From contig WTAL01000178.1 of assembly GCA_013139635.1 (NCBI GenBank), positions 1 to 35,332 on the forward strand: DNA of 35,332 bases, written 5' to 3'. The stretch comes from Paracoccaceae bacterium. Its GTDB lineage: Bacteria > Pseudomonadota > Alphaproteobacteria > Rhodobacterales > Rhodobacteraceae. Position numbers and translations under genes: made by a program. Below are positions 18,154 to 27,726 of the stretch, in pieces; positions within the stretch are counted from its first letter, which is position 1; each line of letters opens with the position of its first letter. The notes below the pieces were generated by a model that was given only the letters and a program-made list of their open reading frames with translations, did not search any database and was not told where the DNA came from.

Positions 18154-18952
18154 CCTCGCCCTCAATGCCGGTATTAAACGTAACTTCGCGCAGGTCCATC
18201 AGGGCGATATCTCCGGCATCAGTGGCCAGCAGGCGCTGGCCGTGGCCAGCAAAAGTATCGCTGCCCAAATCAACCCATTCGGTCACTTTCGCAAGCTTGA
18301 TTTCATCAGAGCCTTTGGCCGCATCAGGGTAGCGGGTGGGGATGAACCCAACCACTTCGCCGCCATTGGCCCACGTAATTTCAACCGGCGTCCACACGCT
18401 ATCGCGCAGGTCTGCCGGCGCTTCAAAGACCAGCTTCTGGATGGCCGAAAACGGCACCCAGTAATAGTTGCCGTTCATCACCAGCTCGAGCAGCGGCCCA
18501 AGGCGCATATCGGCGTCGGCGATCCACTCAAAAGCCTGCTCATCAACGGTGCCCGAAACCGCAGGCGCGGCCTCAAAGGCGGTTTCGCGTAGCTTGGCAG
18601 CGGCGGCGTGGTCGCCCCGCGCATTGGCCCCGAGGGCCTCTACCATCAAGGCGATCCAGTCCTCCGGATCCCCAAAAATCATCGGAGTCTTTTCGCCGGC
18701 AAACACCTTCTCGCGCACCAACTCACACACAATCGCTTCGCGATAGCTTTGCACCATCGGCAGTGTTTCCACATCCATGCCGCCGCACACTTTAAGTTGC
18801 TTTACCGCCCGCTCCCACTCGCCAAGCACGGCAAAGAGCTGAAACAGAAAAATCCGTTGTTTGATGTTTGAAGGGTCTTTGCGCACCTTGTCCATTAACG
18901 CTTCCTGCGTCTCGTCCAAGGTTCCGGATTTCAGGATATCTTCGGCTGACAT
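18146..18952 (-). CDS. tagJ: TagJ/ImpE-family T6SS accessory protein
   Basis: ImpE-like: DPSNIKQRIFLFQLFAVLGEWERAVKQLKVCGGMD...WIADADMRLGPLLELVMNGNYYWVPFSAIQ. Confidence 0.9.
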   Translation of the reverse strand: MSAEDILKSGTLDETQEALMDKVRKDPSNIKQRIFLFQLFAVLGEWERAVKQLKVCGGMDVETLPMVQSYREAIVCELVREKVFAGEKTPMIFGDPEDWIALMVEALGANARGDHAAAAKLRETAFEAAPAVSGTVDEQAFEWIADADMRLGPLLELVMNGNYYWVPFSAIQKLVFEAPADLRDSVWTPVEITWANGGEVVGFIPTRYPDAAKGSDEIKLAKVTEWVDLGSDTFAGHGQRLLATDAGDIALMDLREVTFNTGIEGEDG

Positions 18953-18976
18953 ATCGCCCCTTTCAAATCATACCAA

Positions 18977-19004
18977 TTCGCCCAAAGCCAACGGCTTGGG
19001 CGAA
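18977..19004 (-). terminator. Stem-loop in the hcp-tagJ intergenic region (attenuator/processing hairpin)
   Basis: TTCGCCCAA(A)GCC-AAC-GGCTTGGGCGAA: near-perfect inverted repeat with one bulge. Confidence 0.5.
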
Positions 19005-19017
19005 CTGTATTTTAAGG

Positions 19018-19036
19018 TGGCCGCATTACGCGGCCA
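19018..19036 (-). terminator. Stem-loop just after the hcp stop codon
   Basis: TGGCCGC-ATTAC-GCGGCCA, perfect 7-bp stem. Confidence 0.45.
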
Positions 19037-19044
19037 GCAAGCCA

Positions 19045-19581
19045 TTAAACAGCGTATTGCGCTGTGTTCTTGACCCGGCTCCACTCGGCCTTTTTGGTGC
19101 GCGAAGTATCCATCGAGCCATCGGATTTTTGTGGGATATATTCCACTTTCATCGCGCCATATTGGTAGGTGATGCTCTCTTCGCAGATATCATCGCCATC
19201 AGAGCCGGACCATTCAATGTCCTGCACCATTACGTGCTTGAAATAGAACTTCATGAACGTTGCACCGGACTCAGTGGTTGACCCACCCGAGCGGCGAAGC
19301 TCAACAATGGCCTCGTCAAAGTGGCGGCCAACGCAAAGCTGCTGGAAAATACCCGGCGAGCCCATGTCGGTTTTCTTTGTGGTGCTGAACTCCTTAAAGG
19401 TGGATTTACCGGCACCGCCGCCGCCAGAACCTGAACCAATGTTAATGTTGTTTTCAGCGCCAAACGAAAAGCTGATCAGTTCGTGTGCGCCCTTATCCGC
19501 CATTGCGGCGTCAAGGGTTTCGCCCGGAACCTTCTCTTTGTCTGCGGAAGCTGTGAAGTAGAAAAATGCGTCAAAAGCCAT
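19045..19581 (-). CDS. hcp: Hcp (TssD) tube protein
   Basis: MAFDAFFYFTASADKEKVPGETLDAAMADKGAHELISFSFGAEN...SPGIFQQLCVGRHFDEAIVELRRSGG...FYFKHVMVQDIEWSGSDGDD. Confidence 0.92.
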   Translation of the reverse strand: MAFDAFFYFTASADKEKVPGETLDAAMADKGAHELISFSFGAENNINIGSGSGGGGAGKSTFKEFSTTKKTDMGSPGIFQQLCVGRHFDEAIVELRRSGGSTTESGATFMKFYFKHVMVQDIEWSGSDGDDICEESITYQYGAMKVEYIPQKSDGSMDTSRTKKAEWSRVKNTAQYAV

Positions 19582-19666
19582 GGTAATCTCCTATAAATCA
19601 TGGTGTCTCTAATTATTGAGTCGGGCCGCGGGGAGCGCACCCCCCGAAGCAATATTATATCACCAG

Positions 19667-21154
19667 TTACTTTTTCTCGGAGGGCAGTTTCGATACCAAT
19701 CGTAACGAAACAGACAGCCCCTCAAGCTGGTAATGCGGGCGAAGGAAAAACTTCGAAGAGTAATATCCGGGGTTGCCCTCGATCTCTTCGACGACCACCT
19801 CAGCGGCGGCCAACGGTTTTTGTGCCTTTACCTCTTCCGACGAAATGTCGGCGTTAAAGTCAACGTAATCGTTAATCCAGGTTTGCAGCCAAGCCTGCAT
19901 GTCGTCCCGTTCTTTGAACGAACCCACTTTATCTCTTACGATACACTTCAAGTAGTGTGCGAAGCGGCAAGTTGCAAACAAATAGGGCAATCTAGCCCCA
20001 AGATTCGCGTTTGCTGTCGCGTCCGGATCATCATATTCAGCTGGTTTGTGCAGGCTCTGGGCACCAATAAAGGCAGCTAGATCAGAGTTTTTACGGTGCA
20101 CAAGCGGCATCAAGCCATTATTTGCCAGCTCAGATTCCCGCCGATCAGAAATCGCAATTTCTGTCGGGCATTTCATGTCTACGCCGCCATCATCGGAGGG
20201 GAAGGTGTGTGTTGGCAGGTTTTCAACCGCCCCGCCACTTTCCACACCGCGAATACGCGTGCACCAGCCATATTGCTTAAAGGACTTGGTGATATTAGTG
20301 GCCATGCCGTAGGCAGCATTTACCCAGGCATATTTGCCGCTATCTGCGCCTTCGGTATCCTCTTCAAAGGCAAACTCCTCCACAGGGTCGGTTTTGGCCC
20401 CGTAAGGATGCCGGCCCAAAAAGCGTGGCATAGCCAGCGCCAAATATTGGCTGTCGGCGCTCTCGCGCAAGCTGCGCCATGCCGCATATTCCGGCGTTGA
20501 GAAGATCTTGGTTAGGTCACGCGGGTTGGCCAGCTCGTTCCAGCTGTCCATCTGCATCAAGGACGGGCTACCGCCAGTGATAAACGGTGCGTGTGAGGCC
20601 GCAGCCACCTTAGACATTTCGCCCAGAAGCTCCACATCGGGTGGGGAGTGATCAAAATGATAATCGCCAACGAGGCAGCCATAAGGCTCGCCGCCAAACT
20701 GGCCATACTCTTCTTCATACAGCTTTTTGAAAATCGGAGACTGATCCCACGCCGTGCCCTTAAATTTGCGCATGCTTTTGGACAGATCTTTTTTCGAAAT
20801 ATTCAGCACACGAATTTTAAGCTGCTCGTCGGTCTCGGTGTTGTTCACCAAATGAGACAGCCCACGCCAAGCGCTTTCCAGCTTCTGGAACTCGTCGTTA
20901 TGCAAAATCTCGTTCACTTGCGCGGTCAAGGTTTTGTCAATCTCGGCAATAATGCCCTCGATGGTGCGCAAGGCATCATCTGATACAAGTGCGGTATTCA
21001 CCAATGCCTGCTCAGCAAGGGTTTTTACCGCCTCTTCCACAGCCGTTTTCGCGGTGTCAGATTTCGGGCGGAATTCTTTTTGCAGCAAGTTGGCAAAATC
21101 ATCATTTGCAAAAATGGATTCGCCAGCTTGGGCTTCCTGTTCTAGTTCAGCCAT
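19667..21154 (-). CDS. tssC: TssC, canonical T6SS sheath large subunit
   Basis: 495 aa; NEILHNDEFQKLESAWRGLSHLVNNTETDEQLKIRVLNISKKDLSKSMRKFKG...; ESELANNGLMPLVHRKNSDLAAFIGAQSLHKP. Confidence 0.96.
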   Translation of the reverse strand: MAELEQEAQAGESIFANDDFANLLQKEFRPKSDTAKTAVEEAVKTLAEQALVNTALVSDDALRTIEGIIAEIDKTLTAQVNEILHNDEFQKLESAWRGLSHLVNNTETDEQLKIRVLNISKKDLSKSMRKFKGTAWDQSPIFKKLYEEEYGQFGGEPYGCLVGDYHFDHSPPDVELLGEMSKVAAASHAPFITGGSPSLMQMDSWNELANPRDLTKIFSTPEYAAWRSLRESADSQYLALAMPRFLGRHPYGAKTDPVEEFAFEEDTEGADSGKYAWVNAAYGMATNITKSFKQYGWCTRIRGVESGGAVENLPTHTFPSDDGGVDMKCPTEIAISDRRESELANNGLMPLVHRKNSDLAAFIGAQSLHKPAEYDDPDATANANLGARLPYLFATCRFAHYLKCIVRDKVGSFKERDDMQAWLQTWINDYVDFNADISSEEVKAQKPLAAAEVVVEEIEGNPGYYSSKFFLRPHYQLEGLSVSLRLVSKLPSEKK

Positions 21155-21666
21155 TATTCAGCCTCCCCTTCATCAGATTTCGGCTTTGGCGTAGACGCCA
21201 GCGCTTTAAGCAATGCTGGGTCTTGCGTGATTTTCGCCATCAAGTCCTCAGCGCCGGTTTTGCCGTCCATATAGGTCATCAGGTTCGAAAGCTGGGTGCG
21301 GGCCTCCAGCAACTTGCGCAGCGGCTCCACCTTGCCGGCAATCGCGGCAGGGCTAAAATCGTCCATGCTTTCAAAGGTGATATCCACCGCCATGTTGCCT
21401 TCGCCGGTTAGCGTATTGGGCACACTAAACGCCGCGCGCGGTTTCATAGATTTCATCCGGCTGTCAAAATTATCAATGTCAATTTCGAGGAACTTCCGGT
21501 CGGCCACCGATGGCAGCGGCTCTTCGGATTTGCCAGAAAGATCAGACATAACACCCATAACAAACGGCAGCTGCACCTTCTTTGAAGCGCCGTAAACCTC
21601 CACATCATATTCGATCTGGACGCGCGGCGCGCGGTTTCTCGCAATAAATTTTTGACTACTCGACAT
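21154..21666 (-). CDS. tssB: TssB, canonical T6SS sheath small subunit
   Basis: 170 aa; SSSQKFIARNRAPRVQIEYDVEVYGASKKVQLPFVMGVMSDLSGK; ATG/stop overlap with tssC. Confidence 0.96.
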   Translation of the reverse strand: MSSSQKFIARNRAPRVQIEYDVEVYGASKKVQLPFVMGVMSDLSGKSEEPLPSVADRKFLEIDIDNFDSRMKSMKPRAAFSVPNTLTGEGNMAVDITFESMDDFSPAAIAGKVEPLRKLLEARTQLSNLMTYMDGKTGAEDLMAKITQDPALLKALASTPKPKSDEGEAE

Positions 21667-21710
21667 ATTTCAATTTCCTTCCTGATGCCCGAGGCAGCGC
21701 CCCGCTTAAA

Positions 21711-22745
21711 TTAGTAACTGTCATCTTCCAGCCCGCCAATGGTGCGAACCTGATTCATGCCCTCCGAGGCCATATCTTTCATAATGGTCACAAAATCGGC
21801 CGCCACCAAGCGTCGCGCGCGTTGCAGCAACACCGGCACAGGGCTAGAAGGCTCGCTTCGCGCATAATATTCGCAGATTTTATCAATCATGCGGGTCACA
21901 TCATCACGCGTGTTAATAGCCCCAGAAACCGGCCCGGCCTGCGCTACAGGGGCAGCCCCAGCCCCGGCCTCAACGCCCGCCGCGGAAGGCGCCTCCTCTT
22001 CATCAGCACCAGCGCCCAATACACTCGAAATCGCCTTTTGCGCTTTAAAAAGCGCTTTATCCAGCTCCGAGAGATCTGGCCCAAGCATGCCAACCTTTTC
22101 ATCAAATACAGCCGTAATGGCCTTCACATGCTCGCGCGCATTGCTCACCGCCTCCCGAATGGCGGCCATGGTCTCGTCATCGGTGTCCTGAAAGGCTGCC
22201 GAAATACTGGCATGGTCAATCGGGTCCTGCCCCTCTCCCGGAGAGATTTCGCCATCTGCGATTGAAATATCTCGAAGAGAAAACCGCCCCATGGCGCGGC
22301 TTTCAGTGAGTGGCGCACGGCGCACCGCCCGCAAAACCGTATCCGGCCCCACCAACCCGCGCAGCGCGTTTACCCGCATCGTCGGGTCGTCATCGTCATC
22401 TTCATCCAACTCGGGGTGCACGCACTCCCAATAGCGCTCAACCGCGCCATGAATATAGGCCAGCACGCGCTCAAACGGCACGAAGCCATGGCTATGCAAG
22501 CAGGCCTCCGCCAAAAACACAGCCGCCCGCAAGTCTTTGCTACGCTCCAAAATGCCCAGCGCCATGCTGCCCACTTTAGAAAAATCAACATCTTCTCCAG
22601 CCAGCACAGAATCGCCAACCTGCTGCTCTTCTTTGGGCTTAGAAATGGTTTCAAGCTCAATGAAATCCGGGTCGTATTCCAGATCATCCCCGCAGGCAGA
22701 CTCGCCCGAATACTCAAGCAGCAACGCTTCTACGTTGATTTCCAT
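21711..22745 (-). CDS. tssA: TssA
   Basis: EALLLEYSGESACGDDLEYDPDFIELE (ImpA N-terminal pattern), C-terminal TRDDVTRMIDKICEYYARSEPSSPVPVLLQRARRLV. Start set at MEINVEALL (22745). Confidence 0.92.
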   Translation of the reverse strand: MEINVEALLLEYSGESACGDDLEYDPDFIELETISKPKEEQQVGDSVLAGEDVDFSKVGSMALGILERSKDLRAAVFLAEACLHSHGFVPFERVLAYIHGAVERYWECVHPELDEDDDDDPTMRVNALRGLVGPDTVLRAVRRAPLTESRAMGRFSLRDISIADGEISPGEGQDPIDHASISAAFQDTDDETMAAIREAVSNAREHVKAITAVFDEKVGMLGPDLSELDKALFKAQKAISSVLGAGADEEEAPSAAGVEAGAGAAPVAQAGPVSGAINTRDDVTRMIDKICEYYARSEPSSPVPVLLQRARRLVAADFVTIMKDMASEGMNQVRTIGGLEDDSY

Positions 22746-22978
22746 ACTTCCCCCGTTACGGCGGCCAAACACGCGGCACACCATTGGTTTTTACCATTTC
22801 CCACCATCCTAGGCGCAAAATTTCCCTCCGGCAACATTTTTTCTCAAAGCAATTCCAATAGTTTCGCTAAATTGTCTTCAAGTAGACACTCTCAGGAACT
22901 GCCATTTTTAAGATGCAAAGATTATCGACAGTTCAGGCCTTTTCCCATAGCATGGCCAAAATCTTTAAGAGGTGCCCC

Positions 22979-23791
22979 ATGAAACTGGCTAACATCCTGC
23001 TTGCCACCGCCATTATTCTTGCCCCAGCCGGGTGGTATCTGGCGTATTTTCTGTTTTTCAGCATCAACAGCTACCCAACCCGCGAAGAGTTCAGCGCCCA
23101 GCAGGAAAAGCTCACCGCCCTCACGATTGATTTTAACAGCTTAAAGCAGCAAATCACTGCGCAGGGCCAGCGTGCCGCTGAAGCCCAAACCACTACCTAT
23201 TCTGACTCGGTCGAGGAAACCAACGGGCTCGTCGATATTTACACACAGGTTGTCAACATCGCCAATCGGCGCGAGGTCAATGCCGGCCTCACCAACTCAT
23301 CCTCTAGCTATCTGACCGGCCTATTTGGCCCGCCGCGCCAAGACCTTTCGCAAGAATGCCAGCCCATGACCAACCCCATTCTGAAAGACCTTGTGGTCAC
23401 CCGAGATGTCGGGCCCATTCGGGTAACCATGCTGGAACCGGCGATCATCTCCCTCCAGCAGGTTTTTAAAAACGTGCAAGTGTTTGAGCCCGAGCTTTAT
23501 GATCGTATCTCGACCGCAGGCTCGCTGTGCGTGCGCTTAATCCGTGGTTCAGAAACCTCAGTATCCACCCATGCCTACGGCCTCTCGCTGGATCTCAACA
23601 TTGATGGCCAGCTTGATACACTGGGCGATGGCAAAACCCAGCTCGGGCTTACGATATTGGCCGAGTTCTTCAAACGAGAAGGCTGGTATTGGGGCGCTGG
23701 CTTCGGGCGCGAAGACTCGATGCACTTCCAAGTCTCGCGTGAAAAAATCGAAACATGGCGGCGGCTCGGCCAAATCCCCAGCGGCACCTAA
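22979..23791 (+). CDS. Membrane-anchored M15-type peptidoglycan peptidase (D-Ala-D-Ala carboxypeptidase-like)
   Basis: N-terminal TM (NILLATAIILAPAGWYLAYFLFF); SVSTHAYGLSLDLNIDG and EDSMHFQVS match M15 zinc-ligand motifs (SxHxxGxxxD ... MHF). Confidence 0.75.
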   Translation: MKLANILLATAIILAPAGWYLAYFLFFSINSYPTREEFSAQQEKLTALTIDFNSLKQQITAQGQRAAEAQTTTYSDSVEETNGLVDIYTQVVNIANRREVNAGLTNSSSSYLTGLFGPPRQDLSQECQPMTNPILKDLVVTRDVGPIRVTMLEPAIISLQQVFKNVQVFEPELYDRISTAGSLCVRLIRGSETSVSTHAYGLSLDLNIDGQLDTLGDGKTQLGLTILAEFFKREGWYWGAGFGREDSMHFQVSREKIETWRRLGQIPSGT

Positions 23792-23862
23792 GCGCCAACC
23801 TCGCAGCGCGGCGCGCACGCGATCTCGCCACAAGCGCAACTTCGCCGCGCCGCCACCGATGC

Positions 23863-24678
23863 TTAAAACTTGATGCTAACATCCGGCAAATCAAGCGCCT
23901 TCACCAGTTCCCGCACCTCTTGGCGTGCCGCAATGTTAGAAAGGCTCAGGCTCAGCCGATTACTCTTTTTCAGGTCCAGCAGCGTTAGCCCCATAGCAAA
24001 CAGCTCCCTAAATATCACCCGTTCTGAGAACCCCGGCACAATGCGAAACCCAATCCGCTTAGAGAGGTTCTCCAGCGCTTTCCCAACCTTGCGCCGATTA
24101 TGCGCCTGATTATGCGCCAGCCGGTTGCGCAGCAGCACCCAATCCATCGGCTTCAGCCCCGCCGAGGCCCGCAATTGCCGCGCCTCCCACACCAGTTCTG
24201 AATACACCGACGGCCCCAGAACCTTACCAGATTTCGCGTCCATCCGCGCCAGCAAATCAAAATCCACCAGTGAGTCATTCATCGGGGTTATCAGCGTATC
24301 CGCCACCGAGTGCGCCATGCGGGCATAGCGCGTGTCCGACCCAGGGCAATCTATCAAAATAAAATCACAGCTTTCATCCAGCGTCGAAAGCGCCTGCGCA
24401 AAACGCTCCTCTTCCTCCGCCTGCGCGATCTCAATGCTATCGGCATTTGAAAGCCGCAGCGTAAATTGCCGAGGCATGGAAAGCTCCATCTTATCCCGCG
24501 CCGCCGTTGCTGCACGGTTCTCCAGATACCTAAAAAAGCTCTGCTGTCGCAAATCAAGGTCAATGGCCCCCACAGCTTTCCCCGCCGCCATAAGCGCCGC
24601 GCAAAGATGCATCGCGGTGGTAGATTTACCCGACCCGCCCTTTTCATTCCCCAAAACAATCACATATGCCATCATCAA
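23863..24678 (-). CDS. mipZ: MipZ-like ParA-family ATPase (division-plane positioning)
   Basis: MAYVIVLGNEKGGSGKSTTAMHLCAAL (deviant Walker A), DFILIDCPGSDTRYARMAHSVADTLITPMNDSLVDFDLLAR. Confidence 0.85.
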   Translation of the reverse strand: MMMAYVIVLGNEKGGSGKSTTAMHLCAALMAAGKAVGAIDLDLRQQSFFRYLENRAATAARDKMELSMPRQFTLRLSNADSIEIAQAEEEERFAQALSTLDESCDFILIDCPGSDTRYARMAHSVADTLITPMNDSLVDFDLLARMDAKSGKVLGPSVYSELVWEARQLRASAGLKPMDWVLLRNRLAHNQAHNRRKVGKALENLSKRIGFRIVPGFSERVIFRELFAMGLTLLDLKKSNRLSLSLSNIAARQEVRELVKALDLPDVSIKF

Positions 24679-24807
24679 ACCCTTATAATCCCCCTCTCTT
24701 TACCCGATCATTTTGGTTTGGGGAAGGCGTGAAAAATGCTTGCTAAACGCCCTCAATGGGCGTTCAGTCAATGCCGAAAGATTCTCTTGGCTCAAAAAGG
24801 CAAGCAC

Positions 24808-26091
24808 ATGAAAACAACTCCAATCTGGTGGGAATTCCCTGAATGGGAAAACCGCCCAACCACCATCGCCACGCCCCCCGCAAAAGTAGATGTCGCCATC
24901 ATAGGTTCGGGCTATACGGGGCTAAACACTGCGCTGGTGCTGGCCCGTGCTGGGGTTTCGGTGGCGGTGTTTGAAGCCGGAGAGTTTGGCGAGGGCGCCA
25001 GCTCCCGCAATGGCGGCATGGTCGGCCCAAGCTTTCATAAGCTTGGCGTAAACGGTATGAAGCAGCAATTTGGCGAGGCTGTCGCCAATGGCATTTTGGC
25101 GGAAAGCATCGGCTTTATTGACCATCTTGAGGCTTTCCTGAAGGTTGAGAATATAGACGCCGATTTCAACAGAACTGGCCGCCTGTTAGGCGCGCGCAAA
25201 CCCGCCGACCTTGAGCGCTATAAGCGCATGCTGGAAACCCTACAGGGCGCGTGCGCGGTCAAGGGCCATATCGTTGCCAAGCAAGATATGCAAAGTGAAA
25301 TCGGCTCGCAGCACTATGAGGGCGGCCTCGTGTTTCCAACAGATGGCGGGCTGAACCCAGCCAAATATCTGGCAGGCCTCGCGCAAAAAGTTGTGGAAGC
25401 GGGCGCGCACATCTTCCCCCAAACCCCCGTTGAGCACATCACCAAAACCGCCAAAGTCCATACCCTCACCACCCCGCGCGGCGAAGTGCTGGCCGATGAA
25501 ATCGCCGTTTGCACCAACGGCTACACCGGCAAACAATTTGGCGCTCTCCGCCGCCGCATTCTACCGCTCCGCAGCGCCATACTCGCCACCGAAGAACTGC
25601 CAACCGCCCTCATGGACGAGCTCTTCCCCAACCGACGCATGCACGGCGACAGCCGCCGCTTGGTAGCATACTACCGCCCCTCGCCGGACAGAAAGCGCCT
25701 GCTGTTTGGCGGCCGTGCGGTTGGCCTCACCGAGCGCCCGGCCGCCAATGAGCGCCTGTTGCGCCACATGATGCTTGAGGTCTTCCCGCAGCTTTCAACC
25801 GTGAAAACCACCCACGTATGGTCTGGCCTCGTGGCCTATACCTTTAGCCACGCGCCCCATTTAGGCAAGCAAGACGGCGTTCATTACGCCATGGGCTATG
25901 TTGGCTCTGGCGTGGCGCGCGCCAGCTATTTTGGCCAAAAGCTTGGCCATAAGATTTTGGGGAATGTCTCTGAGGGGGAAACTATGTTTGACCAGCTCAC
26001 CTTCAAAACCAAGCCGCTTTATAATGGCAACCCGTGGTTTATGCCCGGCCTCGTGCGCTGGCAAAGCATGCTCGACAAGTTCAAGCTATAA
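24808..26091 (+). CDS. FAD-dependent amine oxidoreductase (DadA/PuuB-like)
   Basis: PAKVDVAIIGSGYTGLNTALVLARAGVSVAVFEAGEFGEGASSRNGGMVGP (Rossmann GxGxxG); C-terminal YAMGYVGSGVARASYFGQKLGHKILG. Start set at MKTTPIWWE. Confidence 0.88.
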   Translation: MKTTPIWWEFPEWENRPTTIATPPAKVDVAIIGSGYTGLNTALVLARAGVSVAVFEAGEFGEGASSRNGGMVGPSFHKLGVNGMKQQFGEAVANGILAESIGFIDHLEAFLKVENIDADFNRTGRLLGARKPADLERYKRMLETLQGACAVKGHIVAKQDMQSEIGSQHYEGGLVFPTDGGLNPAKYLAGLAQKVVEAGAHIFPQTPVEHITKTAKVHTLTTPRGEVLADEIAVCTNGYTGKQFGALRRRILPLRSAILATEELPTALMDELFPNRRMHGDSRRLVAYYRPSPDRKRLLFGGRAVGLTERPAANERLLRHMMLEVFPQLSTVKTTHVWSGLVAYTFSHAPHLGKQDGVHYAMGYVGSGVARASYFGQKLGHKILGNVSEGETMFDQLTFKTKPLYNGNPWFMPGLVRWQSMLDKFKL

Positions 26092-26096
26092 AAAAA

Positions 26097-26122
26097 GCCG
26101 CTCCAAAATGGAGCGGCTTTCT
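26097..26122 (+). terminator. Rho-independent terminator (possibly bidirectional with rpmE)
   Basis: GCCGCTCC-AAAAT-GGAGCGGC followed by TTTCTT; A-tract on the other side. Confidence 0.88.
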
Positions 26123-26142
26123 TAATTCCGAAAGGGCGTAGC

Positions 26143-26364
26143 TTAGAAGCCAAGGCCTTCGTATTTTTTCTTAAACTTGGAAACACGGCCGCCGGTATCC
26201 AGCAGGCGATGGCCGCCACCGGTCCACGCAGGGTGTACTGTTGGGTCGATGTCGAGCACCAAAATCTCGCCCGGCTTGCCGTAGGTCGAAAAAGTTTTGT
26301 ACTCGGTGCCATCGGTCATTTTAACCGTGATCTCGTGGTATTCTGGGTGGATGTCATTTTTCAT
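26143..26364 (-). CDS. rpmE: 50S ribosomal protein L31
   Basis: [73 protein letters not shown]. Confidence 0.97.
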   Translation of the reverse strand: MKNDIHPEYHEITVKMTDGTEYKTFSTYGKPGEILVLDIDPTVHPAWTGGGHRLLDTGGRVSKFKKKYEGLGF

Positions 26365-26368
26365 CGTT

Positions 26369-26749
26369 TTATCCCTTCTCTTTCAGCGGCTTATAGTTTG
26401 TATCCTCGGCGATACGAGCAGATTTGCCACGGAGCGCGCGAAGGTAATAAAGCTTGGCGCGACGAACGCGGCCACGGCGAATAACCGTAATGTTGTCAAT
26501 ATTTGGCGAGTGGAGCGGGAATACGCGCTCAACGCCCTCACCAAAGGAGATTTTGCGAACGGTAAACGCAGCACCAATGCCAGCGCCGCCTTTGCGCGCA
26601 ATGCACACACCCTCATAGTTTTGCACACGAGAGCGGGTGCCCTCGGTCACTTTATAGCCTACGCGGATGGTGTCGCCGGCCTTGAAATCCGGAATGTCAT
26701 GGCCGAGCGCAGCGATCTGCTCAGCTTCTAGCTGTTCGATGATATTCAT
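26369..26749 (-). CDS. rplS: 50S ribosomal protein L19
   Basis: [54 protein letters not shown]...[24 protein letters not shown]. Confidence 0.97.
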   Translation of the reverse strand: MNIIEQLEAEQIAALGHDIPDFKAGDTIRVGYKVTEGTRSRVQNYEGVCIARKGGAGIGAAFTVRKISFGEGVERVFPLHSPNIDNITVIRRGRVRRAKLYYLRALRGKSARIAEDTNYKPLKEKG

Positions 26750-27040
26750 CATATTTCCTTTGCTCACCTTTGCGGTGAAGTTGCTCGCGTCCGAGAGCTC
26801 TCGGTCTTCCACCGAGTCCGCATATAGCGCTCGCCAGAGGTCGGGACGACATTAGTTTGTGACGTTTCAGCGTTATTTTTATAGCCGCAATGCCGGATGG
26901 GGGGAGAACCCCAAGGGCGGTGCGACCAATAAAACCAAGCGGCCTGTTGCCAACATCCCCCTAAATAACGCGAATCGCGCAGGTGAGAGGGACACCGACC
27001 TGCGCGATATACTGCGAATTGAGGCAGTATTCAAGGCCTG

Positions 27041-27726
27041 TTAGTTGCTCACACGGTAAGCCACAAATCCATTTGACGTAACCACCGGCCAGTTGGCCGG
27101 ACAGCCACTTACTTCGGTTTTAAAGCCCGAGGTGCGCCCCCGCGCATTGCTCGCAGTCACCTCGCCAAAGCCGCCATAACGGGTTTGGCTGCAATAAAAT
27201 ATTTCGCCTTGCAGGTTGCGCACCCGCTCCACGCGGCCCGCCGCGCTCAAAAGCTGCTCTTGCGTGAGCGTACCAGACATCACGGAGCAGGTTTGCCCTG
27301 AAAGGCGCTCGGTAGAAAACCCGGTGATCGTGAGCGGAATCGGCGCAAGCTCATGCTCCAGAACATTGCCATTCACATCCAGCCGTCCGCCGCATAGCCG
27401 ATAGGTTGGCGGCGCTCACCGCCACGCCCGTGGCCCCCAGTTCGGTTTCAGTAATCCTTGCCCTAGCCTAGGGGAAATGCTTGCCGTGGCATTATGCGGG
27501 CGCGGCATATTTTGGTTGGTTGCTGTAGCCCCCACCATAAGCGCGTGACTTGAATCGGGCATAAAATCAGAGCTGAATGTGAACTGCGAAGCGCTGCATG
27601 AAAGGTTTTTCACCTCGTAGGTAAAGCGCGCAGTATTACACGCGCAGCCAGCAATGGTTTCCGTAAGCTCATGCGCACTGGCCGGAGTCGTTGCAAATAC
27701 CGCAGGGACAGCGGATGTATAAATTA
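27041..27726 (-). pseudogene. Decayed secreted-protein gene, YHYH-family-like
   Basis: MRLIYTSAVPAVFATTPASAHELTETIAGCAC...PDSSHALMVGATATNQNMPRPHNATASI, then frame loss: other frames give ATGVAVSAAN and RRQPIGYAADG, followed by LDVNGNVLEHELAPIPLTITGFS... after an in-frame TGA. Confidence 0.65.

Noticed and set aside
19582-19666. Short GC-rich hairpin between tssC and hcp (CGGGG...CCCCG)
   Set aside because: Only a short stem with no U-tract; too weak to call a terminator.
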